Shown here in pieces: positions 56,469 through 64,000 of a stretch of 64,000 nt of DNA. The position numbers and the translations under genes were made by a program. The notes under the pieces were generated by a model, which ran no database searches, had not been told where the DNA came from, and saw nothing but the letters and a program-made list of their open reading frames with translations. Position 1 is the stretch's first letter, and every line of letters starts with the position of its first letter. This DNA comes from Oxalobacteraceae bacterium (GTDB taxonomy: Bacteria; Pseudomonadota; Gammaproteobacteria; Burkholderiales; Burkholderiaceae_D), in the NCBI GenBank assembly GCA_003537575.1, contig DPRS01000029.1:56917-120916 (forward strand). Direction: 5' to 3'.

Positions 56469-57503
56469 ATGATGACTGAAGACGAACGCAAGCACGCATT
56501 CTGGTTGCTAAAGAAATACAGTTCTTACACTCTATGGAAATCGTTTGGCGACGCGTTTCAGGCGTTTACTAACGCTTGGGAATATGCAGTAAAAAATGCA
56601 AAGCCGCCGCTTGCATCTGATGATTTATGGGTAGAAGCGTTAAAAAACTTTTGGCAAGCGTGTAGCGAATTTGATCGAGGACTATTTCTATTAAAGCAAG
56701 GGGATCGCCAAATTTTCCGAAAGAATGGGAATAGATATATTTTCCTTCATTCACGTTACGCAGAAAAACTAATGGATTCGGAAGAATATGTACATAACTG
56801 GATGGTGAATGAGCAGGAAGTGAAAAACTTGTTTGAAAAATTTGATCACCTTGGATACGGCCCCGGGTGGATAACAGAGCAAGTAAAAAATTGTCCAGCT
56901 GTATTTGGTACTGAAAACATATTTCGCTCATCCACTTATCCATTTTCCATAAGCTATTCAAATTTTAACTTTCCAGATGTACTGTCCGACGTGCCCTTCC
57001 CTAGTACGTGCACAGTTGATACTGGCAATGAAGTTCCATTTGATGGTATTTGGGAACCCGAATGGCCAGATGCGGATACAAAAAGAACTACGGCGATTAA
57101 CATCCGCAGCCTTTTTGCTCATTCGTCTTACAGCAACGTGGAAAAAGGATGTATGAATTATTTGATTGCCGGCACTGTGGCACCACTTTATCAAGATGGC
57201 GTGAATTTACCAAAGATTCCAGTACGCTGGCGTTTGATTTGGCAAGATCAGAGATATAAGGATGGCTTAATTCCTGTTGAAGAATCAAAGTATCTTTCTA
57301 ATACCAACACGTCCCATTCAACTCAGCCGGTTTCCCTATCGACGCAGGGCATTGCAGGCAATCAGGCATGTCCGCAAACCGGTTACTGGTTCACTCCGGC
57401 ACAAGCTGATTCTCGCCGTCATTTCAAGGAAGGTGACCCCATGCCGGAGGTTAAATCAAATTACGGCGCCACGATCTGGCAATGGGATAGCGACCAAGCT
57501 TAA
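56469..57503 (+). CDS. Immunity-like protein (Imm71/Imm72 type), copy 2
   Basis: A 344-residue paralogue of the previous immunity-like gene. Shared blocks are AFWLLKKYSSYT near the start, VRWRLIWQDQRY near 265, and the C-terminal CPQTGYWFTPAQADSRRHFKEGD, then YGATIWQWDSD. Between these blocks the two proteins differ greatly. No effector gene adjoins it, so it looks like an orphan immunity gene, kept against a toxin of a sister strain or left from an earlier cargo swap. AT-rich except at its 3' end. No signal peptide. Confidence 0.75.
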   Translation: MMTEDERKHAFWLLKKYSSYTLWKSFGDAFQAFTNAWEYAVKNAKPPLASDDLWVEALKNFWQACSEFDRGLFLLKQGDRQIFRKNGNRYIFLHSRYAEKLMDSEEYVHNWMVNEQEVKNLFEKFDHLGYGPGWITEQVKNCPAVFGTENIFRSSTYPFSISYSNFNFPDVLSDVPFPSTCTVDTGNEVPFDGIWEPEWPDADTKRTTAINIRSLFAHSSYSNVEKGCMNYLIAGTVAPLYQDGVNLPKIPVRWRLIWQDQRYKDGLIPVEESKYLSNTNTSHSTQPVSLSTQGIAGNQACPQTGYWFTPAQADSRRHFKEGDPMPEVKSNYGATIWQWDSDQA

Positions 57504-57560
57504 TTGCACAGAAAGGCCGGCATGTCATTAGACCCAGCCGCTCCACCGCACCCTGCAGCA

Positions 57561-58586
57561 TCAGCCATTCTTCATTTCGACACGAATGGCATTGTCGGCC
57601 TCCTTCCTGACAACGGTTCCCATTTCGCGGCACAGTGAATCCATCGCCTCGAAAATGCGCGTGAAGTGGCTGCCGGTAGCCGGACGAACCTGGCAATCCT
57701 CGATGAACACCGGATGCAGGAAAATGCGCCGCACGTCAGCGCGCCCCAGCTCCAGTTCGATCAACAGCTGGTGGTCGTTGGCGAATTCCGGATCGACATA
57801 ATAATCATCCACCAGGTCGCCGGCTGCGTAGATGATCGGACATCCGCGGTACAGTTCGATGCCCTGAAAGACATGAGCGCTATGGCCGAACAGGATTTTC
57901 CAGCCCATGTCGATCGCGGCATGCGCCAGCCGGCGAAACCGCGCCGAAGGCCGCCACACCATGTTCGGCCCCCAGTGCAGTGACAGGATGGGCCAGTCCA
58001 CATGCGCGTGCCGCAAGCTCTCCAGCGCTTCTCGCCATGCCGCCAGCGTCGCCGGCTCGTCCGCAAGATCAAGGTAAGCCATGCCGGGAGCGTGTTCCTG
58101 GGCGGCGAAATCTTCCTGGTGGTCGCAAAAGGCCGCCATGCCGAAACGCAAACCGGCGCGCTCCACTAGAGCGGGCATGCGCGCTTGCGCCAGGTTTTCG
58201 CCAGAGCCAGCCTGCACTATGCCATGCCGGCGCAAGGTCTCCAACGTGTCCTGCAATCCATCAATGCCATAGTCGAGCGCATGGTTGTTGGCAAGACTTA
58301 TCATGTCCACTCCCGCGTCCAGCAGAGAGTCGATGGCTTGCGGCGGCGCGCCGAAATAGAATGCCTTGGGCGCACCCGGCCAGATACGATCCGAGGAAGT
58401 AATGGCGCATTCCAGATTGACGATCGCCAGATCGGCAGCGCGCATCAAACCGGCCACCGGTCCCAAGGGATATTGAGGCCCATGCAGCAGGATATATTCC
58501 TTGACGATGCGTCCGAGCATGACATCACCGCCGAACATCACGCGTACATTCAAAGGAGCCTGGTCGACCACTTTTTCCAGATTCAT
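57561..58586 (-). CDS. CapA family phosphoesterase-like protein
   Basis: A 341-residue protein of the CapA/PgsA metallophosphoesterase-like family. The ordered motifs VMFGGDVMLGR, NLECAIT, SLANNHALDYG, LHWGPNM and FGHSAHVFQG keep the metal-site residues. In Bacillus the CapA protein takes part in poly-gamma-glutamate export, but no capB or capC partner is visible and many single CapA proteins have unknown roles. I chose ATG 58586 because the conserved domain begins a few residues later. The frame continues to a GTG at 58712, which would add 42 residues without family likeness. There is no convincing signal peptide with this start. Confidence 0.82.
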   Translation of the reverse strand: MNLEKVVDQAPLNVRVMFGGDVMLGRIVKEYILLHGPQYPLGPVAGLMRAADLAIVNLECAITSSDRIWPGAPKAFYFGAPPQAIDSLLDAGVDMISLANNHALDYGIDGLQDTLETLRRHGIVQAGSGENLAQARMPALVERAGLRFGMAAFCDHQEDFAAQEHAPGMAYLDLADEPATLAAWREALESLRHAHVDWPILSLHWGPNMVWRPSARFRRLAHAAIDMGWKILFGHSAHVFQGIELYRGCPIIYAAGDLVDDYYVDPEFANDHQLLIELELGRADVRRIFLHPVFIEDCQVRPATGSHFTRIFEAMDSLCREMGTVVRKEADNAIRVEMKNG

Positions 58587-58872
58587 TCCTGTTTGAGTTG
58601 CATCAGGGTATCCAAACACATTTCCTGCCCCATCGTGTTTTTCAGATCGTTGGCGAACTCGCCAATCTATGTTTGGCAGCGCTCCTTGAATTGCAGGCCG
58701 TAATGCAGGCACGCTTGCAACAGATCGTCACGGCGCTTAATCCCATGAACAGTTTAGGACACAGAACCAGAATGGGCTTGAACCAGATCGAACAGAACTG
58801 CAGCTTGCAAAAGTGCATCCAATACGGAGATAGAAGTGTTTCGTCTTCCTGCTCCCACTGAACATTTCCGTA

Positions 58873-59295
58873 ATGCCTGTCGATGTACTGTATCAATTGC
58901 TGGCGAATGCCGTACTGGCAGTCCATTTTGCCGTGGTACTGTTCGTCGTTCTCGGGCTTTTGCTGATAGTCGTGGGCAACCTGCTGGATTGGCAATGGGT
59001 GAATGGATTATGGTTTCGCATGAGCCACCTCGCGGCGATTGCCGTGGTGGTTTTGCAGTCATGGGCGGGCCTCGTTTGCCCATTGACCACGCTGGAATCC
59101 TGGCTGCGCACCAAGGCAGGTGCGACAGCCTACCGCGAAAGCTTCATCGAGCACTGGCTGCAGCGATGGCTGTTTTACGATGCCCCATGGTGGGCATTTG
59201 TTGCTGCTTACTCGATTTTCGGCTTGCTGGTGATTGCGGCCTGGCGGCGGTTTCCACCGAGGCGCGGCACGCCCCGACAGGCGGTGCGCAATTAA
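58873..59295 (+). CDS. DUF2784 family membrane protein
   Basis: A 140-residue integral membrane protein with about four hydrophobic segments (near 8-35, 45-65, 70-80 and 110-130). The pattern LANAVLAVHFAVVLFVVLG, then WRMSH-like FRMSHLAAIAVVVLQSWAGLVCPLTTLESWLR and a C-terminal WW motif, is typical of DUF2784, whose function is not known. It stands alone, divergent from capA and convergent with the aminotransferase. Confidence 0.85.
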   Translation: MPVDVLYQLLANAVLAVHFAVVLFVVLGLLLIVVGNLLDWQWVNGLWFRMSHLAAIAVVVLQSWAGLVCPLTTLESWLRTKAGATAYRESFIEHWLQRWLFYDAPWWAFVAAYSIFGLLVIAAWRRFPPRRGTPRQAVRN

Positions 59296-59327
59296 GCCAT
59301 CAGCATCAACTCAGCATCAGCCCGGCA

Positions 59328-60521
59328 TCATTCCAACACTTGCACAATGGCCTGAGCCACCCGCTGCACATTTCCGGTGTTCAAACCGGTGATGCAAACC
59401 CGTCCTGAATCCAGGATATAAATTCCGAAACGGTCACGCAGCTCCTGCGCATGCTTGGCAAAGAAACTGCTGTAGCTGAACATGCCACGCTGCGAAACGA
59501 TGAAGGCGCATTGCGCATCCGGACGCAAGGCCAGGATCTGGTCATGCAAGGCCTGGCGCATTTGCACGATGCGCACCCGCATGGCTTCGACTTCGTCGCG
59601 CCACATGGCATTGAGCGCGGGGTCGAGCAGGACACGTGCGACGATCTGACCGCCATGCGTCGGCGGGCTGGAGTAGCTGCGGCGCACGGTAAATTCCATC
59701 TGTCCCAGCACCCGGTCCGCTTCTTCGGCATCCTTGCAAACCATGCTGAGCGCGCCGCAGCGCTCGCCATACAATGAAAAGGTCTTGGAAAAAGAATTAC
59801 TGACAAGGAAAGACACGCCCGCGTCGGCCAGCGCGCGGATCACGTAGGCATCCTCATCCATGCCTTGCGCCAGGCCCTGGTAAGCGATGTCGCAGAACGG
59901 AATCAGCTCGCGTGCCTTGGCAATTTTCACTACCTCATGCCATTGCGCCGACGTCAGGTCGGCGCCGGTCGGATTGTGGCAGCACGGATGCAGCAGCACG
60001 ATGCTGCGCGCCGGCAGTTTCTCGAGGCAGGCGAGCATGGCGGGGAAATTCACGCCGCTGTTGGCGACATCGAAATACGGATAACGGTTCACCGTGAAGC
60101 CGGAACCGGAGAAAATCGCCGCATGGTTATCCCAGGATGGATCGCTGACCCACACCTGCGAGTCCGGAAAATATTGCCTGAGCAAATCGCTGCCCAGCTT
60201 CAGCGCGCCGGAACCGCCGATGGTTTGGGCGGTAGCGATGTGTTTGTCTTTTACCTTCGAGTGGCTAGCGCCGAACAGGACTTCCTGCACTGCCTGGCGG
60301 TAATTCGCCGCGCCCGCCATGGGCTGATAGATGCAGGCTTGCGATTCGGCGCGCAAAGCTTCTTCGGCGATGCTGACGGATTGCAGCTTCGGCACCCGGC
60401 CGGCGTCGTCATAATACAGGCCGATGCTGAGGTTGACCTTTTCGGGACGGGGATCCTGGCGGCAGCGATCCACCAAGGAAAAAATCGGGTCGCCAGGATA
60501 GCGGGGGAAATGTTCGAACAT
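59328..60521 (-). CDS. tyrB: Aromatic/aspartate aminotransferase (class I, PLP)
   Basis: A 397-residue class I aminotransferase of the AspC/TyrB branch. It opens FPRYPGDPIFSLVDRCRQDPRPEKVNLSIGLY, carries CCHNPTGAD (substrate/PLP contact), the PLP lysine in NSFSKTFSLYGERCGALS, and ends GRVCITGLNTGNVQRVAQA. Such enzymes move amino groups between aromatic amino acids or aspartate and 2-oxoglutarate. TyrB rather than AspC is a guess from sequence style. A link to the Tyr-like module of the NRPS is not supported by position. Confidence 0.9.
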   Translation of the reverse strand: MFEHFPRYPGDPIFSLVDRCRQDPRPEKVNLSIGLYYDDAGRVPKLQSVSIAEEALRAESQACIYQPMAGAANYRQAVQEVLFGASHSKVKDKHIATAQTIGGSGALKLGSDLLRQYFPDSQVWVSDPSWDNHAAIFSGSGFTVNRYPYFDVANSGVNFPAMLACLEKLPARSIVLLHPCCHNPTGADLTSAQWHEVVKIAKARELIPFCDIAYQGLAQGMDEDAYVIRALADAGVSFLVSNSFSKTFSLYGERCGALSMVCKDAEEADRVLGQMEFTVRRSYSSPPTHGGQIVARVLLDPALNAMWRDEVEAMRVRIVQMRQALHDQILALRPDAQCAFIVSQRGMFSYSSFFAKHAQELRDRFGIYILDSGRVCITGLNTGNVQRVAQAIVQVLE

Positions 60522-60657
60522 GGGTGCTCCAGTTTGTTGCGCCGGTGTTTTTTACGACAGCGTCTGTTACGCCAGAAAATGCAGAACCGCCTGGCTAAAA
60601 CAGGCATTATCGCAATAAATGCCGTTGGCGAACAATTCTGCTGGAAATCGCTTCAAT

Positions 60658-61953
60658 TCAATACAGTGGCGCGCCGCGATAGCGGCTCACTTCGACCGGC
60701 GAAACCAGGCTTGCCTTGTGCCCCCAGGCATTGCGCAGGTAGGAAACCACCGCAGCCACTTCGGCATCGCTCAATTCATGCGCGAACGGCGGCATGCCGT
60801 AGGGGCGCGGATTGCCTTGCGTGCTGGGCGGATAGCCGCCGTTGAGCACCATGCGGATCGGGTTGAGGGGGTTGTCAAGGGTCAGCGCACGATTGCCGGC
60901 CAGCGGCGGATAAGCCGGCGGATGGCCCTGGCCATTGGCCCGGTGGCAGTCGACGCAGTATTTCTCGTAGATCCGCTGCCCTTCTTGCAGGACTTGCTCG
61001 GCATTGCCGCTGCTGATGCCGGCACGCGACCCGAGCTGTGCGTTCGCCTGCGGCAGGGACTTGAGATAGCCGGCAATCGCTGCCGCATCGGCCTTGTCCA
61101 GATATTGCAGGCTTTGCCCCACCACTTCGGCCATGGGGCCGGATGCCGTGCTGCGCATCGATATGCCGGTGGTGAGCAAATCGGCGATATGGCGTGCTTC
61201 CCAGTTACCCAGGCCGTTTTCGGCGCCGCCGGTCAGTGCCGGCGCATACCAGTTCTGCAGCGGGATCAGGCCGCCGGCCAGGTCGAGCTTTTCTTCGCTG
61301 CCGCCCAGGACGGTGCGGCTGGTATGGCAGGCGCTGCAATGGCCGGGCCCTTGCACCAGGTAGGCGCCACGATTCCAATCAGCCGGCTTGCTCTGGTCCG
61401 GCTCGAATACGCCGGGAGTGAAGTACAAGGTGCGCCAGGCAGCCAGCAGAATCCGCTGATTGTAGGGAAAGCGCAATTCCGGCGCACGATTTTGTTGTGA
61501 CACCGGTTCCAGCGTGCGCAGATAGGCGAAGATCGCGTCGGTATCGGCGCGCGTCATGCGCGTGTAATTCGTGTAGGGAAAGGCCGGATAGAGGAATTCC
61601 CCCTTCTTCGATTTGCCGTTATGCAGGGCGCGCCAGAAATCGTCGGAGGTCCAGGTGCCGATGCCGGTCTCGGCATGCGGGGTAATATTGGGAGCGTAGA
61701 TATTGCCGAAAGGCGTGACGATGGCCCGACCGCCGGCATAAGCCTGGCCGCCACGCGCGGTGTGGCAAGCCATGCAATCGCCGATGCGGGAGAGGTACGC
61801 GCCACGGCGCAACTGTTCAGCGCGGTCGATGACCGACGCGGAAGTCACGTCACTGCCGGGCTCGTACCAATACTGGTACCCGACCACGGCGGCCGGAACG
61901 GCGATGATGAGCACGATGAGCGTAGCCAGGAGAGTCAATAGCAGGCGCTTCAC
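60658..61953 (-). CDS. Membrane-anchored triheme cytochrome c
   Basis: A 431-residue protein with one N-terminal membrane anchor (LLLTLLATLIVLIIAVPAAVVGY) and three CxxCH haem c sites: CMACH (60-64), CSACH near 207 and CVDCH near 335. The layout matches the cytochrome subunit of membrane-bound alcohol/gluconate dehydrogenases, though no dehydrogenase gene is nearby. Here it follows a diheme cytochrome with a 4-base overlap and diverges from a cbb3-type oxidase subunit I, so it probably feeds electrons to that oxidase. The haem domains would be periplasmic. Confidence 0.9.
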   Translation of the reverse strand: MKRLLLTLLATLIVLIIAVPAAVVGYQYWYEPGSDVTSASVIDRAEQLRRGAYLSRIGDCMACHTARGGQAYAGGRAIVTPFGNIYAPNITPHAETGIGTWTSDDFWRALHNGKSKKGEFLYPAFPYTNYTRMTRADTDAIFAYLRTLEPVSQQNRAPELRFPYNQRILLAAWRTLYFTPGVFEPDQSKPADWNRGAYLVQGPGHCSACHTSRTVLGGSEEKLDLAGGLIPLQNWYAPALTGGAENGLGNWEARHIADLLTTGISMRSTASGPMAEVVGQSLQYLDKADAAAIAGYLKSLPQANAQLGSRAGISSGNAEQVLQEGQRIYEKYCVDCHRANGQGHPPAYPPLAGNRALTLDNPLNPIRMVLNGGYPPSTQGNPRPYGMPPFAHELSDAEVAAVVSYLRNAWGHKASLVSPVEVSRYRGAPLY

Positions 61954-62702
61954 GGCTGCCCTCCTTCCTGTGGCGCACTGCCGGAAACAAGTACATCATT
62001 CGCGCTGCCGCAGGAGAGCGGCAATCTGGCCGGCAGGGATGGCGCCGGCGCGCTGTCGGCAGGCACCGGCTGCGAAGCCAGCCAGGTGGTAACGGCGCTG
62101 ACATCGCCCGGGCTGAGGCGGCTGGTGATCTCTGCCATGCAGTCAGGCGCGGGAGTGCGCCGGGACTTGTTCCGCCAGGCGCCGAATTGCGCATTCAGGT
62201 AATCGTGCGGCAATCCCAGCAAACCGGGAATCGCGGGAATCACCCCCGTTAGTCTTTGCCCATGACAGGCAACGCAAGCAGGAATTTTTCTGGCGGAGTC
62301 GCCCGACAGCGCCAGTTGCCGCCCTCTTTCGAGCTGCTCCTTGCCGGCGCTAACGACTTGCGGCGGCGGATACGGCGGGTTCAGGCCGGAGAAATAGCTT
62401 GCCAGTTCTCTCAGATAGGCATCCGACATTTGATCGACCATGTAAGTCATCATCGGATACTGCCTGTGCCCTTCGCGAAAATTGACGAGCTGGTTGTAAA
62501 GATAAGCAGCCGGCTTGCCGGCGATGCGCGGGAAAAAGCCTTCGCTGGTAGCGCGTCCTTCCTTGCCATGGCAGGCGGTGCAGGCAATGGCGCGCTGGTC
62601 AATGGTGTCAGGAATGGCTTGCTGGGCGCTTGCCTTCCCTCCTGCGCCGCAGAAGACGCAAGCAAGGATAAAAAAAATCAGAATCAGCGATTTTTTATTC
62701 AT
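61950..62702 (-). CDS. Diheme c4-type cytochrome
   Basis: A 250-residue exported cytochrome. A signal peptide (KKSLILIFFILACVFCGAGGKASA) precedes two haem c motifs, CTACHGKEGR and CVACHGQRLT, about 105 residues apart, each followed by a Met-containing region (PMMTYMVDQMSD), as in cytochrome c4. The C-terminus is Ala/Pro-rich. I chose ATG 62702; the frame is open to 62747 but those residues precede the signal peptide. The stop overlaps the start of the triheme gene (ATGA), so the two are coupled. Confidence 0.9.
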   Translation of the reverse strand: MNKKSLILIFFILACVFCGAGGKASAQQAIPDTIDQRAIACTACHGKEGRATSEGFFPRIAGKPAAYLYNQLVNFREGHRQYPMMTYMVDQMSDAYLRELASYFSGLNPPYPPPQVVSAGKEQLERGRQLALSGDSARKIPACVACHGQRLTGVIPAIPGLLGLPHDYLNAQFGAWRNKSRRTPAPDCMAEITSRLSPGDVSAVTTWLASQPVPADSAPAPSLPARLPLSCGSANDVLVSGSAPQEGGQP

Positions 62703-63175
62703 GAATTCCACATCGGTCAGGCCAGTCGAACTGGCCATTTCAATCAACCTTCAAGCCGCAAGCGCAACACTGGTTCGGTATGCGATGCAGGCCCCCAAAA
62801 TCCGAAGAGTGTTGCAATTATCACATTTCCATGAAAAAGACACAGTAACAGGAACGATATTAAAAAACATGGCAGATTTGTTTTCCCAGTTCGCCGCAAA
62901 CTTTGCCTCTGCAGCGGCTGATATGAAAATTCATGAATAGAAAATCCTGTACTTGAAATTTCGTGTACGCGGGATTTCGCAGTCATCGCGCATACAAGTC
63001 TCACTGCCGCCAGTCCGGCATAAAAGTGCATAAATATCACGTACAAAATAAACTGATATGTTTTTTCTGCTGAATCTGATCCTGCAATATTTTTCCCAAA
63101 AGCCATAGCATTGCGGCAAACAAACTCAGCAGATGGCGCCGGCTGTCGCGCGTCATTGTTCCAGGAAGGCTCCCC
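62703..63175. other. Divergent intergenic region, cytochromes / oxidase
   Basis: 473 bases between two divergent respiratory units. The stretch is moderately AT-rich. I searched for an FNR/ANR box (TTGAT-N4-ATCAA) and did not find one. No clear paired -35/-10, hairpin or RNA gene is visible. A possible 120-codon minus frame at 62744-63106 lacks any family feature and is not counted. AGGAAGG at 63163-63169 is the ribosome binding site of the oxidase gene. Confidence 0.4.
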
Positions 63176-64000
63176 ATGAATCCCACCGGCTTATTGCTGG
63201 CCACTTTTATTTTGTCTGTCGTTGGTCTGTTCGCATTCATCTGGTCACTGCGCAAAGGCTTGTTCGATGCCGAATCCAGCGGCGCCAAAACCATTTTTTC
63301 GACTGGAGAAATCGGCCGGACAGAAGAACCGGCTGCCAGCAGGCAGCAGCACCAGGCGCTGCAACAAGTGGCCGACCGTGGCGACGTTCGCCGCGGCCAG
63401 CGCCAGGATGTGTCCATCGATGATCTGGCGGCGCGCGAAGCCGCAGACCGTTCCAGCGCCTTCCCTGCATTTGTGCTGTTTGCCTGCGCGGTGGTGTGGC
63501 TGGTGGCGGGCTCGGCAGCCGGCCTGGTAAGTTCGCTCAAGCTGCACTGGCCGGATCTGCTGACCGATACCGCCTGGCTTTCCTTCGGCCGCTTGCGCGC
63601 CATTCACCTCAATGCGGTAGCCTATGGCTGGGCGCCGATGGGCTTGCTCGGGCTGGCCATGTGGATGCTGCCGCGCCTGCTGAAAACTCCGCTTCTGGGC
63701 GGCCGCCTGATCATCATCGGCGCGGTCATCTGGAATGCCGGCCTGATCGCCGGGCTGGGCGGCATCGCGGCGGGCATCAATGCTGGCCTGGAGTGGCTCG
63801 AAATCCCCTGGCAGATCGGCGTCCTGTTCGCGGTGGGCGGCATGCTGATCGGTTTGCCGCTGGCACTCATGCTGCCCCGGCGCAAGGTCCATCATCTGTA
63901 CGTGTCGGTGTGGTACATGGGCGCTGCGCTGTTCTGGTTCCCGACGCTGTACCTGGTGGCGAAGATCCCCGGCGTCCATTTCGGCATCGAGATGGCGACC
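63176..64000 (+). CDS. cbb3-type oxidase subunit I with CcoS-like N-terminal extension (3'-partial)
   Basis: The first 275 codons of a gene that leaves the window. AGGAAGG lies six bases before the ATG. Residues about 1-50 (VVGLFAFIWSLRKGLFDAESSGAKTIFSTGEIG) look like CcoS, the small maturation protein of cbb3 oxidases (one membrane span, then a W...G.FD tail). From about residue 95 come membrane helices of the CcoN type, with RLRAIHLNAVAYGW carrying a probable haem b ligand His. Later copper and haem ligands lie outside the window. This fused form differs from standard ccoN. The c-type cytochromes divergent from it are likely partners. Confidence 0.85.
   Translation, partial: MNPTGLLLATFILSVVGLFAFIWSLRKGLFDAESSGAKTIFSTGEIGRTEEPAASRQQHQALQQVADRGDVRRGQRQDVSIDDLAAREAADRSSAFPAFVLFACAVVWLVAGSAAGLVSSLKLHWPDLLTDTAWLSFGRLRAIHLNAVAYGWAPMGLLGLAMWMLPRLLKTPLLGGRLIIIGAVIWNAGLIAGLGGIAAGINAGLEWLEIPWQIGVLFAVGGMLIGLPLALMLPRRKVHHLYVSVWYMGAALFWFPTLYLVAKIPGVHFGIEMAT

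Noticed and set aside
62744..63106. 120-codon minus frame in the gap before the oxidase gene
   Set aside because: No ribosome binding site, no family likeness, and it overlaps the expected promoter region.
62703..63175. FNR/ANR box controlling the cbb3-type genes
   Set aside because: No TTGAT-N4-ATCAA match was found on either strand.

Overview
The window reads as a chromosomal segment of a GC-rich betaproteobacterium of the order Burkholderiales, most likely Oxalobacteraceae (Collimonas/Herbaspirillum/Janthinobacterium type). That placement is inferred from gene content (HDOD, DUF1631, Kup, AzoR-LysR, COG2509 oxidoreductase, cbb3-type oxidase) and codon style; there is no rRNA or other phylogenetic marker. 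I saw no tRNA, rRNA, CRISPR array or insertion sequence.

Region 1 (1-12830) is a lipopeptide pathway. A giant non-ribosomal peptide synthetase (minus strand, running off the left edge) starts with a fatty-acyl-AMP ligase and acyl carrier and continues C-A-PCP-C-A-PCP-C-A. Divergent from it are a type II thioesterase and an Sfp-type phosphopantetheinyl transferase that overlap by 8 bases. Together they load a fatty acid, activate the carrier proteins and clear misprimed ones.

Region 2 (12923-28079) is mostly ordinary chromosome: a CNNM/CorC-type membrane protein, an HDOD protein, an esterase-kup pair, a LysR regulator divergent from azoR with a perfect 16-base palindrome between them, pirin, DUF1631, Hsp20, a two-CBS protein, a COG2509 flavoprotein and an unrecognised Ala/Pro-rich membrane protein.

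Region 3 (28190-57503) is a complete type VI secretion system in three transcription blocks. Block A (plus): M15 peptidase (TagX-like), PAAR tip, a membrane protein with a degenerate ketosynthase-like domain, tssM, tagF and an OmpA-like protein. Block B (minus): a TPR lipoprotein, then tssB-tssC-hcp-tssE-tssF-tssG-tssH-tssA. Block C (plus): tssJ-tssK-tssL-vgrG, a candidate toxin and two immunity-like genes. Blocks B and C diverge from a very AT-rich 214-base promoter region; A and B converge on a perfect inverted repeat. The vgrG 3' end, toxin and immunity genes are AT-rich and look like an exchangeable cargo module. A 165-base broken tssK copy lies between the two immunity-like genes.

Region 4 (57561-64000) holds a CapA-family phosphoesterase-like protein, a DUF2784 membrane protein, an aromatic/aspartate aminotransferase, a pair of c-type cytochromes and, divergent from them, the start of a cbb3-type oxidase subunit I carrying a CcoS-like N-terminal extension and running off the right edge.
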